Source: Streptomyces sp. NBC_00390
Lineage (GTDB): Bacteria; Actinomycetota; Actinomycetes; Streptomycetales; Streptomycetaceae
Direction: 5' to 3'
Assembly (NCBI RefSeq): GCF_036057275.1
Contig: NZ_CP107945.1
Coordinates: 7,254,001 to 7,318,000 of the forward strand
Length of the DNA: 64,000 bases
The notes beneath the pieces were generated by a model. It made no database searches and was not told the origin of the DNA. It saw only the letters and a list, made by a program, of their open reading frames with translations. Of the stretch, positions 18,491 through 26,149 are shown piece by piece (position 1 is the stretch's first letter; every line of letters begins with the position of its first letter). The position numbers and the translations under genes are program-made.

Positions 18491-18541
18491 GACACCGACC
18501 GCGACAACCCGGACCGTCAGGTGCGGCTCAGCTTCCCCGGG
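18491..18541 (+). pseudogene. 3'-end remnant of a YjbQ-like gene
   Basis: On the plus strand 18491-18541 translates as DTDRDNPDRQVRLSFPG, which matches the last strand of the intact YjbQ at 11436-11867 (DTNRDNADRKVRLSFLG) at most positions. The frame upstream has no YjbQ-like content, so only the 3' end survives. The nucleotide match to the intact gene is only about 70 percent, so it comes from a diverged homologue and is not a fresh copy. The rest of the 315-base gap 18280-18594 shows nothing else I can support. Confidence 0.55.
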
Positions 18542-18594
18542 CAGTGCGCCGGCGACCGCGCTGATGATCTCCGTGCCGGGTGAGGGGGTGGAGG

Positions 18595-19416
18595 TCAGCC
18601 GAGTTTGAGGAGGCCGGCTTCGACGACGGCTTGGCCGAAGGGGCCTGCGAGTTCGGCGAGACGTGCGCAGTCGGCGTCACCCAGGGCAGCGTAGGCGGGA
18701 AGGGCCAGGCGGTCGGTGCGGTCCTCGATGTGCCGGCGCAGACGTTCGCCTTCCGGGCTCAGGGAGTCGCCGTCGAGGAGACCTCGCGTGCGCAGGCGCT
18801 CCTCGGTGTCGGCCCACTTCTCCTCGGGCCATGCGCGGCTTCCCTTGAGGAAGTCGACGGGAACGTCACCGGTGGCGGCGTGCAGAACCAGTGCCTCCAA
18901 GCCCCCCACGCCTTCGCTCAGCAAGCACGCGACATGGCCGTCTCCACGGAACTCCCGGAGCAGCGTCTGCGCGTGCCACAGCTGCAGCACCGGTTCCTCC
19001 GGCCAGGGCAGCGCGGCATGCGCGGCGAACAGCGGGCGGCCCTGCGCGTGTTCGCAGGCGGCGTCGGCGGCCCTGCGGGTCAGCGTCAGGACCTCGTCCA
19101 AAGACGGGAGTTCGTGGATGCCGGCCCGTCGCAGGGCCTCGCTCGCGGCGGCGTGCCGTGCGTCCAGCACCTGCTGCGGCGTCGCCGAGTCCCAGACCCC
19201 GTCGACCGCTTTCCGTACGAGACCGGGGTTGAAGTTGTAGAAGGTCGAGATGACCAGCTCAGCGGATGCTTGGCCGAAGGCGGCGCTTCGGGAGGCGAAG
19301 TACCCGGCGCGTCCGCTCAGTCCGAGGTCCGCGTACCGTCGCCTTGCCTCGGGGACGAAGTAGATCATGCCGTGTACGGGCTCGAGTCGGCGCCAGGCTG
19401 CTCGCGCTGTTTTCAT
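18595..19416 (-). CDS. SCO6745-family protein
   Basis: 273 residues, full length for this actinobacterial family of unknown biochemistry. Characteristic parts are the start AWRRLEPVHGMIYFVPEA, the FASRSAAFGQASAELVISTFYNF helix and the C-terminal GPFGQAVVEAGLL. The C-terminal third (RLRTRGLLDGDSLSPEGERLRRHIEDRTD) has a winged-helix look, but I would not call it a DNA-binding protein on this alone. It lies four bases downstream of the alpha/beta hydrolase gene and is clearly co-transcribed with it. Confidence 0.82.
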   Translation of the reverse strand: MKTARAAWRRLEPVHGMIYFVPEARRRYADLGLSGRAGYFASRSAAFGQASAELVISTFYNFNPGLVRKAVDGVWDSATPQQVLDARHAAASEALRRAGIHELPSLDEVLTLTRRAADAACEHAQGRPLFAAHAALPWPEEPVLQLWHAQTLLREFRGDGHVACLLSEGVGGLEALVLHAATGDVPVDFLKGSRAWPEEKWADTEERLRTRGLLDGDSLSPEGERLRRHIEDRTDRLALPAYAALGDADCARLAELAGPFGQAVVEAGLLKLG

Positions 19417-19420
19417 GGGG

Positions 19421-20317
19421 TCACCACTTCTGAGGGTCGACAGAGGGGGCGTTGGCTGTGGTTCCGGGCTCGCCGTGTGCTCGCAGATGTTCGAGCAGCA
19501 GGCGGTTCAGTGTCTCGGGCGCCTCCTCGGGGACCCAGTGGCTGACGCCCTGGAGGGTCTCGAACCGGTACGGTCCGTCGACCCACTGCCCGGTCTCCCG
19601 TGCGGCCGCCGGGCCGAACGCGCTGTCCCGCGTGCTCCAGACGTACAGCGTGGGCACCTCGATGACGCCGATCGCACCGTCGGGGCGGCCGGCGCGGTAC
19701 CAGTTCAGCGCCGCGGTGAGAGCACCCGGCCGGGACAGGTGCCGCACGTAGGCCTCAGCACTGGCATGCGGGACCTTTCCGGCGTAAGTGGTGCGAAGCG
19801 CCTCGGCATCGCCTGCGAGCATGCGCTCTTCGGTCGCGGGCGTTTCACGCCAGGCGATCATGTACTTCGATCGTTCGCGCTGGTCCTTGTCGGTGCGCAG
19901 GGTGGTGGCCAGAGCGCCGGGGTGCGGGGTCGAGACAGCTGTCAGGGTACGTACGCGATCGGGGTGGGCATCGGCGGTCCACCATGCCACCGCGCCTCCC
20001 CAGTCATGGCCGACCAGGTCGAACGACCCCCAGCCCAGTTCTTCCGTGAGCGCGACCACATCGTCGACCAGGACGTTCATGCGGTAGTCCGCGGGCCGCT
20101 CGGGGCGTGCCCCGGGAGAGTAGCCACGCTGGTCGGGTGCGACCGCCCGGTAGCCGTGCGCGGCCAGCTCGGCGATCTGCCGGTGCCACACCAGCCGCGT
20201 CTGCGGGAAGCCGTGGAGCAGCAGCACCGGGCGGCCCTTCGGTGGACCCGCCATGGTCGCGTCGAACACGCCCGCGGCGGTGGAGATGCTCAGCTCGGTC
20301 ACGGTCCACCTCTTCAT
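19421..20317 (-). CDS. alpha/beta hydrolase, epoxide-hydrolase type
   Basis: 298 residues from the ATG at 20317. HGFPQT (35-40) supplies the oxyanion hole; GHDWGG places the nucleophile Asp at 105, as in epoxide hydrolases and haloalkane dehalogenases; and the C-terminal GVSHWVPEEAP holds the catalytic His. Asp as nucleophile argues against an ordinary esterase. A perfect TetR-like palindrome abuts the start codon on its 5' side, so expression is probably repressed by a TetR protein. The gene is followed after four bases by the SCO6745-family gene, and is divergent from the acyl-CoA catabolism genes. Substrate unknown. Confidence 0.88.
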   Translation of the reverse strand: MKRWTVTELSISTAAGVFDATMAGPPKGRPVLLLHGFPQTRLVWHRQIAELAAHGYRAVAPDQRGYSPGARPERPADYRMNVLVDDVVALTEELGWGSFDLVGHDWGGAVAWWTADAHPDRVRTLTAVSTPHPGALATTLRTDKDQRERSKYMIAWRETPATEERMLAGDAEALRTTYAGKVPHASAEAYVRHLSRPGALTAALNWYRAGRPDGAIGVIEVPTLYVWSTRDSAFGPAAARETGQWVDGPYRFETLQGVSHWVPEEAPETLNRLLLEHLRAHGEPGTTANAPSVDPQKW

Positions 20318-20331
20318 ACCGACTGGTCGGT
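20318..20331. promoter_or_regulatory. TetR-type operator next to the hydrolase start
   Basis: ACCGAC TG GTCGGT is a perfect 6-2-6 inverted repeat directly upstream of the hydrolase start codon (20317). This is the typical form of a TetR-family operator, and its position would block initiation. Two TetR genes lie within 5 kb (23225 and 24789). Confidence 0.55.
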
Positions 20332-20417
20332 CAGCCTAAGTTGTGGAAGGGGATTGTCAAGGTCGAGAACGCGCGCTCTCCGCAATGGGGCCGCGTGCCG
20401 CCCTCTCTCGGGGGACT

Positions 20418-20448
20418 GGTTGAACTTGACTTCGAATTCAACTATAAC
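20418..20448 (+). promoter_or_regulatory. promoter P1 with embedded inverted repeat, upstream of the thiolase gene
   Basis: TTGAAC (20420-20425) and TATAAC (20443-20448) are -35/-10 boxes separated by exactly 17 bases. The spacer and flanks form an imperfect palindrome, GTTGAA...TTCAAC (20419-20442). The stretch from GGTTGAAC to CAACTATA recurs at 26357 with two mismatches in 29 bases. It reads towards the thiolase gene, leaving a leader of about 230 bases. The rest of the gap 20318-20683 holds the TetR palindrome and nothing else I can support. Confidence 0.7.
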
Positions 20449-20683
20449 CGATTCGGGAGGTCGGCTGCCGTCGCCCTGCGGCCGTGACGCACGTGATCGG
20501 CTACGGAGGGGACGGTCACTGACTGCTCACAGCGCTCCGGTCGGCGTTCGGCACCGCGTGTCGGCATCGAGCCCGGCCGGCCGGCATCGCGCCCCAACCG
20601 GTATCGATTCCGGCTCACGGAGCCCGGGATTCCAGCCCCGACGCGCCCAGACGAACCGGACCGACAGGAAGCAGTGAGGCGAC

Positions 20684-21892
20684 ATGAGGGAAGCAGTCAT
20701 CGTTTCGACGGCACGGACGCCGATCGGGAAGGCGTACCGCGGTGCGTTCAACGACACCCCGGCGCAGGAACTTGCCGCCCATGCCCTCTCGCACGCGGTG
20801 CAGCGCGCCGGGCTCGAGGGAGGCGAGGTCGAAGATGTGGTCTTCGGCTGCGCCATGCAGCAGGGGTCATCCGGTGGCAACGTCGCCCGCCAGGCCGCTC
20901 TGCGTGCCGGACTTCCGGACTCCGCGCCGGGGATGACGATCGACCGGCAGTGCTCGTCGGGCCTGATGGCGATTGCGACGGCCGCCAAGCAGATCGTCGG
21001 CGACGGCATGCAGGTCGTTGTCGGCGGCGGTGTCGAGTCGATCTCCCTGGTGCAGAACGAGCACATGAACACCCACCGCATGACGGACCCCTGGCTGGTC
21101 CAGCACAAGCCGAGTGTCTACATGCCGATGTTGCAGACGGCGGAGATCGTCGCCGAACGCTACGGCGTGAGCCGGGAACGACAGGACGAGTTCGCGCTGG
21201 TGTCACAGCAGCGCACTGCGGCGGCCCAAGAGGCCGGGCGGTTCGACCAGGAGATCGTCGCGCTCGACAGCGTCAGGAAGGTCCTGGACAAGCGGTCCGG
21301 GGAGGTGCGGGACGAGGCCGTGACCCTGACCCGGGACGAGGGCAACCGCGCGTCGACCACACTCGAGGGCCTGGCCGGGTTGGCGCCGGTGCTGCCGGAC
21401 GGTCAGGTGACCGCGCATTCCAGCGTGACGGCGGGCAACTCCTCGCAATTGTCGGACGGGGCTTCGGTGTCGGTGTTGATGGAGTCGAAGGAAGCCGAAC
21501 GCCGCGGACTGGAGCCGCTGGGCGTGTACCGGGGTATGGCCGTTGCCGGTTGCGGACCGGACGAGATGGGGATCGGTCCGGTGTTCGCCATTCCGAAACT
21601 GCTGAAGCAGCACGATCTCACCGTCGACGACATCGGTCTGTGGGAACTCAACGAGGCGTTCGCTTCCCAGGCGCTGTACTGCCGTGACGAACTGAACATC
21701 GACCCGGAGCGGTTCAACGTCAATGGCGGCGGAATCTCGGTCGGCCATCCGTACGGGATGACCGGTGCCCGCCTGGTGGGGCACGCCCTGATCGAGGGCA
21801 GGCGCCGTGGCGTCCGATATGTAGTGATCTCGATGTGTGTCGGCGGCGGAATGGGCGCAGCCGGGCTGTTCGAGGTCGCTCGGTCCTCATGA
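20684..21892 (+). CDS. acetyl-CoA acyltransferase (thiolase)
   Basis: 402 residues, a normal thiolase length. The nucleophile Cys90 is in DRQCSSG; NEAFA, GHPYGMTGAR with His355, and SMCVGGGMG with Cys385 complete the active site. Thiolases split 3-ketoacyl-CoA with CoA to acetyl-CoA and a shortened acyl-CoA, or run in reverse. In this cluster the degradative direction is likely, because an acyl-CoA dehydrogenase, a crotonase-like protein and an SDR follow. It is expressed from P1 with GTGAGG before the ATG. Confidence 0.93.
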   Translation: MREAVIVSTARTPIGKAYRGAFNDTPAQELAAHALSHAVQRAGLEGGEVEDVVFGCAMQQGSSGGNVARQAALRAGLPDSAPGMTIDRQCSSGLMAIATAAKQIVGDGMQVVVGGGVESISLVQNEHMNTHRMTDPWLVQHKPSVYMPMLQTAEIVAERYGVSRERQDEFALVSQQRTAAAQEAGRFDQEIVALDSVRKVLDKRSGEVRDEAVTLTRDEGNRASTTLEGLAGLAPVLPDGQVTAHSSVTAGNSSQLSDGASVSVLMESKEAERRGLEPLGVYRGMAVAGCGPDEMGIGPVFAIPKLLKQHDLTVDDIGLWELNEAFASQALYCRDELNIDPERFNVNGGGISVGHPYGMTGARLVGHALIEGRRRGVRYVVISMCVGGGMGAAGLFEVARSS

Positions 21893-21962
21893 GAATCGGC
21901 GGACCATGGCTGTCGTCGCCGCGGCCGGCGGGAAGCCGGCCGCGAGGGAGGGTGTGAACACT

Positions 21963-22601
21963 GTGTCGAGCGTGGTGGAAACGGCCCGAACCGCCGTCCT
22001 CGTGGACTTCGGCGGGGTCATCACCTCCAGTGTGTTGCAGGCGTTCACCGACTTCGGCGCCTCACTCGGTGGCGACCCGCGCCTGCCGCTGGACCTCCTC
22101 AGCCGGGATCAGCCGTCACGCACCCTCCTGGCCGACCACGAATGCGGCCGTATTGACGCCGAAGCCTTCGAGCGAGGATTCGCCGAACGTCTGTGTGTCC
22201 ACGGTGCCGACGTACCCGCCGAGGGGCTCACGGCCCGGATGCAAGCCGGAATGTCGATCGACCAGGACATGCTCGCCCTGCTCGGGGATCTCCGCGCCGC
22301 CGGGTATCCCGTTGCGCTGGTGTCCAATTCCTTCGGGACCGGAACCTACGACGGCGTCGACCTTGCCGCAGTGGCGGACGCGGTCGTCATCTCCGCCGAG
22401 GTCGGGATCCGCAAGCCTTCCCGGCGGATTTACGCGATCGCATGTGAACGACTCGGCGTCTCCCCCGAGGAGGCAGTCATGATCGACGACCTGCGGCAGA
22501 ACCTCGACGGAGCGGCGCGGATCGGAATCGGGGGAGTGCTTCACACCGGTGCCGCCGACACCCGCCGCCAACTCGCCGAACGCTTCAGGATCACCGCCTG
22601 A
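21963..22601 (+). CDS. HAD-family hydrolase, ACAD10-N type
   Basis: 212 residues if started at the GTG at 21963 (GAGGGAGG ten bases upstream); an in-frame GTG at 21954 and ATG at 21906 are alternatives. Motif I is LVDFGGVIT: the nucleophile Asp is present but the usual second Asp is Gly, as in several HAD-IA proteins of this kind. Motif II lies in VALVSNSFG, the motif III Lys in VGIRKPSRRIYAIA, and motif IV is MIDDLRQN. The same HAD type forms the N-terminal domain of mammalian ACAD10. Its role, phosphatase or structural, is unproven. Confidence 0.8.
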   Translation: MSSVVETARTAVLVDFGGVITSSVLQAFTDFGASLGGDPRLPLDLLSRDQPSRTLLADHECGRIDAEAFERGFAERLCVHGADVPAEGLTARMQAGMSIDQDMLALLGDLRAAGYPVALVSNSFGTGTYDGVDLAAVADAVVISAEVGIRKPSRRIYAIACERLGVSPEEAVMIDDLRQNLDGAARIGIGGVLHTGAADTRRQLAERFRITA

Positions 22602-22602
22602 C

Positions 22603-22616
22603 CGGTCGATCGACCG
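22603..22616. promoter_or_regulatory. 14-base perfect palindrome after the HAD gene
   Basis: CGGTCGATCGACCG is self-complementary over 14 bases, two bases after the stop of the HAD gene. It may be a protein-binding site or part of a terminator; there is no T run. Confidence 0.3.
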
Positions 22617-22854
22617 ATCGAAGGGAGACCGGTCGGGCCCGGGATCGACACCGCCCGCGGGCCGAGCGGCAGTGCTCGCGCCGGCCCGGTGCTCATGTAC
22701 TTCGGTACCACCTCTGCCCGCCCGAGCGGACGGATGCATGCACCCTTCTTCACGTCCCGGCGCCGGGTGCATCGTTCCCGGATGAGCTGCCGTGTGCGGT
22801 TCGTGACGATGGCGTCGCCGCCGTCCACGGCGAGATGCCTGGGTGCTGCGTGCG

Positions 22855-22998
22855 GGTACGACGGGGCGACCGAGGGGTGCCCAGCTCACGGTCGGAAACC
22901 TGTTGTCCGCAGGGGAGATCGGCGCCGAGTGCAGCAGCGGATCCAGCGCCGACCGTACCGGCACCGGACTTCCGCTGTTCCACGTGTTCGGCGCATCG
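22855..22998 (+). pseudogene. remnant of an acyl-CoA synthetase (AMP-binding) gene
   Basis: The frame reads AGTTGRPRGAQLT, then NLLSAGEIGAECS and GTGLPLFHVFGASQ. These are the A3 phosphate-binding loop (canonical SGTTGRPKGA) and the following conserved LPLFHVFG helix of fatty acyl-CoA ligases, in correct order and spacing. Nothing of the family is present before or after, and no ribosome site or intact gene surrounds it, so about 48 codons survive. A ligase is what the neighbouring acyl-CoA pathway would need to activate free acids. The rest of 22602-23224 shows only the palindrome at 22603 and the TetR promoter. Confidence 0.6.
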
Positions 22999-23186
22999 CA
23001 GAAGCCGTGGCGCGATATTCAACTGCGGTGTGCGATAGGGCAGTACATGTCGGTGACCGTCCACGGTGCGGATGGTCGCAGTGATCCCCACCTACGTGGG
23101 TCGGAGCGCCTGAACTCCGGCCGAATCGGGTTCTCCACAGGTGGCCGGGAACCGGCTCCGGAATTTCCCCCTGAGCCCCTGCACAT

Positions 23187-23217
23187 TTGTGATGCTGGTG
23201 TCAGATTCAAGTACACT
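23187..23217 (+). promoter_or_regulatory. promoter P3 of the TetR gene with a diverged copy of the P1/P2 box
   Basis: TACACT (23212-23217) is a good -10, and TTGTGA (23187-23192) could be a -35 at a long 19-base spacing. The bases before the -10, TCAGATTCAAG, match TCGGATTCAAC of P2 at the same position. Over the 24-base palindrome window 15 positions agree with P2. Transcription would start at 23224-23225, exactly at the ATG, giving a leaderless message. Confidence 0.5.
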
Positions 23218-23224
23218 TCAGGGA

Positions 23225-23908
23225 ATGGAGACCACTGCGCCCGAGGACAGCGAGAAGGTACCGCCCATGGCGCCCAGCTCGCCGTTTCGCGAGCCGCCCG
23301 CGACGCAGCGCGGAGCGCGGACACGCGCCGCTTTGGTGAAGGCCGCGCGGAAGGTGTTCGAGCGGGACGGCTACCTCGACACCCGCCTGGCCGACATCAC
23401 CAAAGAGGCCCAATGCGCGGCGGGCTCCTTTTACACCTACTTCGCCAACAAGGAAGAGGTGCTTTCCGCCGTCCTGCTGGAGGCGCAGGAGGACATGATG
23501 CACCCGGGCATGGGCCGGGTGCAGGGTACCGACGATCCGTATGCGGTACTCGAGGCGAGCAATCGCGCGTATCTCGAGGCATACAAACGGAACGCGAAGC
23601 TGATGGCGCTGCTTGAGCAGGTCGCCCAGGTGGAGCCGGAGTTCCGTAAGTTCCGAACCCGGCGCGCGGACGCGTTCATCCATCGCAACGCCCGCGGCAT
23701 CGCCGACCTGCAGGCGCGGGGTGTCGCAGACCGTGAGGTCGATCCGACGATGGCCTCCCGTGCACTGTCGGGAATGGTCAGCGTCATGGCCCACAGCGCC
23801 TTCGCGCGCGGCGAAGGGCAAGAAGAAGGTACGCCGGTGGACTTCGAGGAGCTTGTCTCCACAGTCACCCGGCTCTGGGCGAACGCCCTGCGGTTCCCCG
23901 GCCACTGA
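23225..23908 (+). CDS. TetR-family regulator, probable repressor of the acyl-CoA cluster
   Basis: 227 residues from the ATG at 23225, which may be leaderless; an in-frame ATG at 23267 has a GAAGG site and is the alternative start. The N-terminal helix-turn-helix is clear: TRAALVKAARKVFERDGYLDTRLADITKEAQCAAGSFYTYFANKEEVL. The C-terminal ligand domain is helical and diverged, as usual. A P1/P2-like box overlaps its own promoter, so it probably represses itself and the promoters at 20420 and 26359, being released by an acyl-CoA ligand as in FadR/KstR2-type TetR proteins. Confidence 0.85.
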   Translation: METTAPEDSEKVPPMAPSSPFREPPATQRGARTRAALVKAARKVFERDGYLDTRLADITKEAQCAAGSFYTYFANKEEVLSAVLLEAQEDMMHPGMGRVQGTDDPYAVLEASNRAYLEAYKRNAKLMALLEQVAQVEPEFRKFRTRRADAFIHRNARGIADLQARGVADREVDPTMASRALSGMVSVMAHSAFARGEGQEEGTPVDFEELVSTVTRLWANALRFPGH

Positions 23909-23994
23909 TGATCCGGCAATAGCGCCGGCCGCCGGTCAGGGTAGCGGCGAGCGGGATGCCGGTTCCGCAACGACGTCAGCCCGCGCGGGCGGGC

Positions 23995-24043
23995 GCCTGG
24001 AACTGACGCTGTCTCCCGGCGGCCTGGACCGCTGGTTCCAGGC
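23995..24043. terminator. long-loop inverted repeat between converging tetR genes
   Basis: GCCTGGAAC (23995-24003) and GTTCCAGGC (24035-24043) are perfect 9-base inverted repeats separated by 31 bases, in the 170-base gap between two converging genes. A terminator is possible but weak because of the loop length. Confidence 0.3.
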
Positions 24044-24078
24044 CTTGGACTTGCTTGCCGCGCGTAGCGACCGGGCCG

Positions 24079-24789
24079 TCAGCGAGCCGGGGCCTTCTGA
24101 CCGGTCTGGTCCCTCCGGTCTCGTTCGTGCAGCAGTCGTGCGGTCTGCTCGGACACCGGTGCGGCCAGCAGTGCGGTGACCAGGTCGACCAGCCGGCTGG
24201 TGAACAACCGGTCGTCCCTGCGAGGGCGGGCGGCGGCACGGGTGGCGAGTTCGGCGTGGCAGAAGCGCATGGCGGTGAAGCGGGTGTGGAGCACCATGGT
24301 CGACTCGGGCGGCAGCAAAGCCTCCACCAGGCGCCGCCAAGGGTAGATGCTCGATCCCTCCGTCACGACGAGCTCGACCAGAGGTTCGGGGCGGTTGAGC
24401 AATTCGGCCACGATCTGCAGGAACTCGCGGCCACCGTCGGGATCGCCGAGTTTCGCGGCGGCCGGCAGCACCAGTGCGCCCGCGAGGGAGCGAAGATCGG
24501 CGCTCCCGCTGTCCTCGTACTGCTGCAGCAGTACCTCCCGGCCGGCGTCCACCGCAGGGAGGTGCTTGTCGAGCACGGCCCGCAGCAGGCCCGCACGGTC
24601 GCCGAAGTGGTACTGCAGGGCCATCGCGTTGCGCTGGCCCGCGGCCCGCTTGATCTCGCTGAGCGAGACGCCGTCGACCCCCTTCGCCGCGAACAACCGC
24701 TCGGCGGCCCGGATGAGAGTGCCGCGGGTGTCACGGGGTCTTTGACTCCGGGGCGATGTGGCCTGGTCGGGCGTCTCTTGTGCTGTCAC
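24079..24789 (-). CDS. TetR-family regulator
   Basis: 236 residues from a GTG at 24789. A minus-strand TACAAT box ends eight bases before the start codon, which suggests a leaderless message. The helix-turn-helix is RGTLIRAAERLFAAKGVDGVSLSEIKRAAGQRNAMALQYHFGDRAGLL. The C-terminal part is a helical ligand-binding domain. It is divergent from the micro-ORF and alcohol dehydrogenase at 24876-26026 and most likely controls them. It converges on the other TetR gene and is not closely related to it in the C-terminal domain. Confidence 0.85.
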   Translation of the reverse strand: MTAQETPDQATSPRSQRPRDTRGTLIRAAERLFAAKGVDGVSLSEIKRAAGQRNAMALQYHFGDRAGLLRAVLDKHLPAVDAGREVLLQQYEDSGSADLRSLAGALVLPAAAKLGDPDGGREFLQIVAELLNRPEPLVELVVTEGSSIYPWRRLVEALLPPESTMVLHTRFTAMRFCHAELATRAAARPRRDDRLFTSRLVDLVTALLAAPVSEQTARLLHERDRRDQTGQKAPAR

Positions 24790-24875
24790 AGACGCTCATT
24801 GTAGTGGGCCCCAGGCAAAGTGATACGGTCGCATTAATTATTGATCCAAGTATTTCAGGGTGGGAGGGAGGCGCC
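24790..24875. promoter_or_regulatory. divergent promoter region of tetR and the micro-ORF/ADH operon
   Basis: An AT-rich island (GCATTAATTATTGATCCAAG, 24831-24850) stands out in this GC-rich gap. GATCCAAG directly before TATTTC resembles the GATTCAAG-TACACT arrangement of P3. On the minus strand TACAAT lies at the expected -10 distance from the tetR GTG. Confidence 0.4.
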
Positions 24876-24977
24876 GTGTCCTGCGACTTCGAGGCCGATC
24901 CCGATGCTCTGTTCGCCGCTCCGGCGTGCTCGTGCTGCACCGGCGCCGCCCTGCGCCTGGACGGAGGAATTCCATGA
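24876..24977 (+). CDS. 33-residue Cys-containing micro-protein overlapping the ADH start
   Basis: GTG at 24876 follows a purine-rich GGGAGGGAGG site, and the frame ends at 24977 in an ATGA overlap with the alcohol dehydrogenase ATG (24974). The peptide begins MSCDFEADPDALFAAPACSCC and ends in GALRLDGGIP-like residues; it has four Cys, three of them in a CSCC cluster. The good start context and exact stop/start overlap argue for real translation, either as a functional peptide or as a leader coupling translation of the ADH. I recognise no family. Confidence 0.5.
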   Translation: MSCDFEADPDALFAAPACSCCTGAALRLDGGIP

Positions 24978-26026
24978 AGGCACTGACCTACCACGGCCGC
25001 CATGACATCCGTTACGGGGACGTCCCCGACCCGGCCGTCACCAGCCCCACCGACGCCGTCGTTCAGGTCACCACGGCCGGTATCTGCGGCAGCGACCTGC
25101 ACATCTACGGCGGCAACGGGTTCAGCCCGGAGATCGGCTACACCCCGGGACACGAGTGCGTCGGGGTGGTCCTCGACACCGGCGACCAGGTCACCGGCTT
25201 CAAGCCCGGCGACCGAGTCCTGGTTCCCGCCTCAGTCGGCTGCACCCTGTGCAGAACCTGCGCGACCGGGCTCACCGCCAGGTGCGAGCGCGCCCGATCC
25301 TCGACGGACCTCTGCTACGGAGTGAGCCCCAAGCTCCCGGGTAGCCAGGCCCAAGCCCTGAGCGTGCCCCATGCCGAGGTCAACCTGGTGCGCCTGCCCG
25401 AAGGCATCTCCGACGAGGCCGCCATCGTCCTGACGGACAACGCCCCCACGGCCTGGTACGGCTGCCGCCGCGCCCGCATCCGGCCCGGCGAAACGGTCCT
25501 GGTCATCGGCCTCGGACCGGTCGGTCTCATGGCCGCGCAATCGGCCTTCGCCATGGGCGCCGCCCGGGTGCTGGGCGCGGACCTGGTCGCGGAGCGCCGT
25601 ACCTTCGCCGCCACCCTGGGCGTCGAACCGATCGAGGGCGAGGATGCACGGACGGTCATACGGGAGATGACCGCAGGACGCGGACCGGATGCGGTCGTGG
25701 AGGCCGTGGGCTCGGACGCCACCATCGAACTCGCCCTCAAAGCAGTCCGGCAGGCCGGCCGGGTCAGCGTCATCGGGGTCAGCAACAGCAAGGCCTTTCC
25801 CTTCCACATGGGAATGGCCCAGGTCAAAGAGCTGGAGTTCGCCATCGGGCTGTGCTCGACCCATTACGAACTCCCCGCCCTGATCGCCCTCACCCAGGCC
25901 GGCCGGATCACTCCGGGGGTCGTGGTCTCCCACCGCTTCGCCCTCTCCGAGGGCCCCACGGCCTACGAACTCTTCAACAGCCGCGCCGACGGCGTCCGCA
26001 AGATCCTCCTCGACCCTGCCCGTTGA
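24974..26026 (+). CDS. zinc-dependent medium-chain alcohol dehydrogenase
   Basis: 350 residues from the ATG at 24974 with GGAGGAA before it. The catalytic zinc site is seen in GICGSDLH and GHECVGVV, and the structural zinc Cys residues in VGCTLCRTCATGLTARC. The NAD(P) Rossmann motif is VIGLGPVGLMAAQ. The sequence is closest in style to the threonine/sorbitol dehydrogenase-like MDR branch. Within the cluster it may oxidise a hydroxylated substrate or interconvert an aldehyde. It is coupled to the micro-ORF and divergent from a TetR gene. Confidence 0.9.
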   Translation: MKALTYHGRHDIRYGDVPDPAVTSPTDAVVQVTTAGICGSDLHIYGGNGFSPEIGYTPGHECVGVVLDTGDQVTGFKPGDRVLVPASVGCTLCRTCATGLTARCERARSSTDLCYGVSPKLPGSQAQALSVPHAEVNLVRLPEGISDEAAIVLTDNAPTAWYGCRRARIRPGETVLVIGLGPVGLMAAQSAFAMGAARVLGADLVAERRTFAATLGVEPIEGEDARTVIREMTAGRGPDAVVEAVGSDATIELALKAVRQAGRVSVIGVSNSKAFPFHMGMAQVKELEFAIGLCSTHYELPALIALTQAGRITPGVVVSHRFALSEGPTAYELFNSRADGVRKILLDPAR

Positions 26027-26149
26027 CCCCTCGGTTCTGCCGCGGATGGCGGGGGCAGTCGGCGCTGCGGGAGGTGGGTCTCCTCCCAGGTAAGGCATCG
26101 TCACCGAGGCCCTCACCGCCGCGTACACACGCGCCGACATGAAGGTCTC

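Noticed and set aside
19421..20317. Hydrolase as a haloalkane dehalogenase
   Set aside because: The nucleophile Asp fits both classes, but the halide-binding Trp/Asn pair cannot be shown, so only the general epoxide-hydrolase type is named.
23995..24043. Inverted repeat as a transposon end or attachment site
   Set aside because: The arms are only nine bases, with no transposase or integrase fragment near; a weak terminator is the simpler reading.
24756..24977. Longer 73-residue form of the micro-protein
   Set aside because: The extra codons run through the AT-rich promoter gap and overlap the divergent tetR start; the GTG at 24876 has a proper ribosome site.
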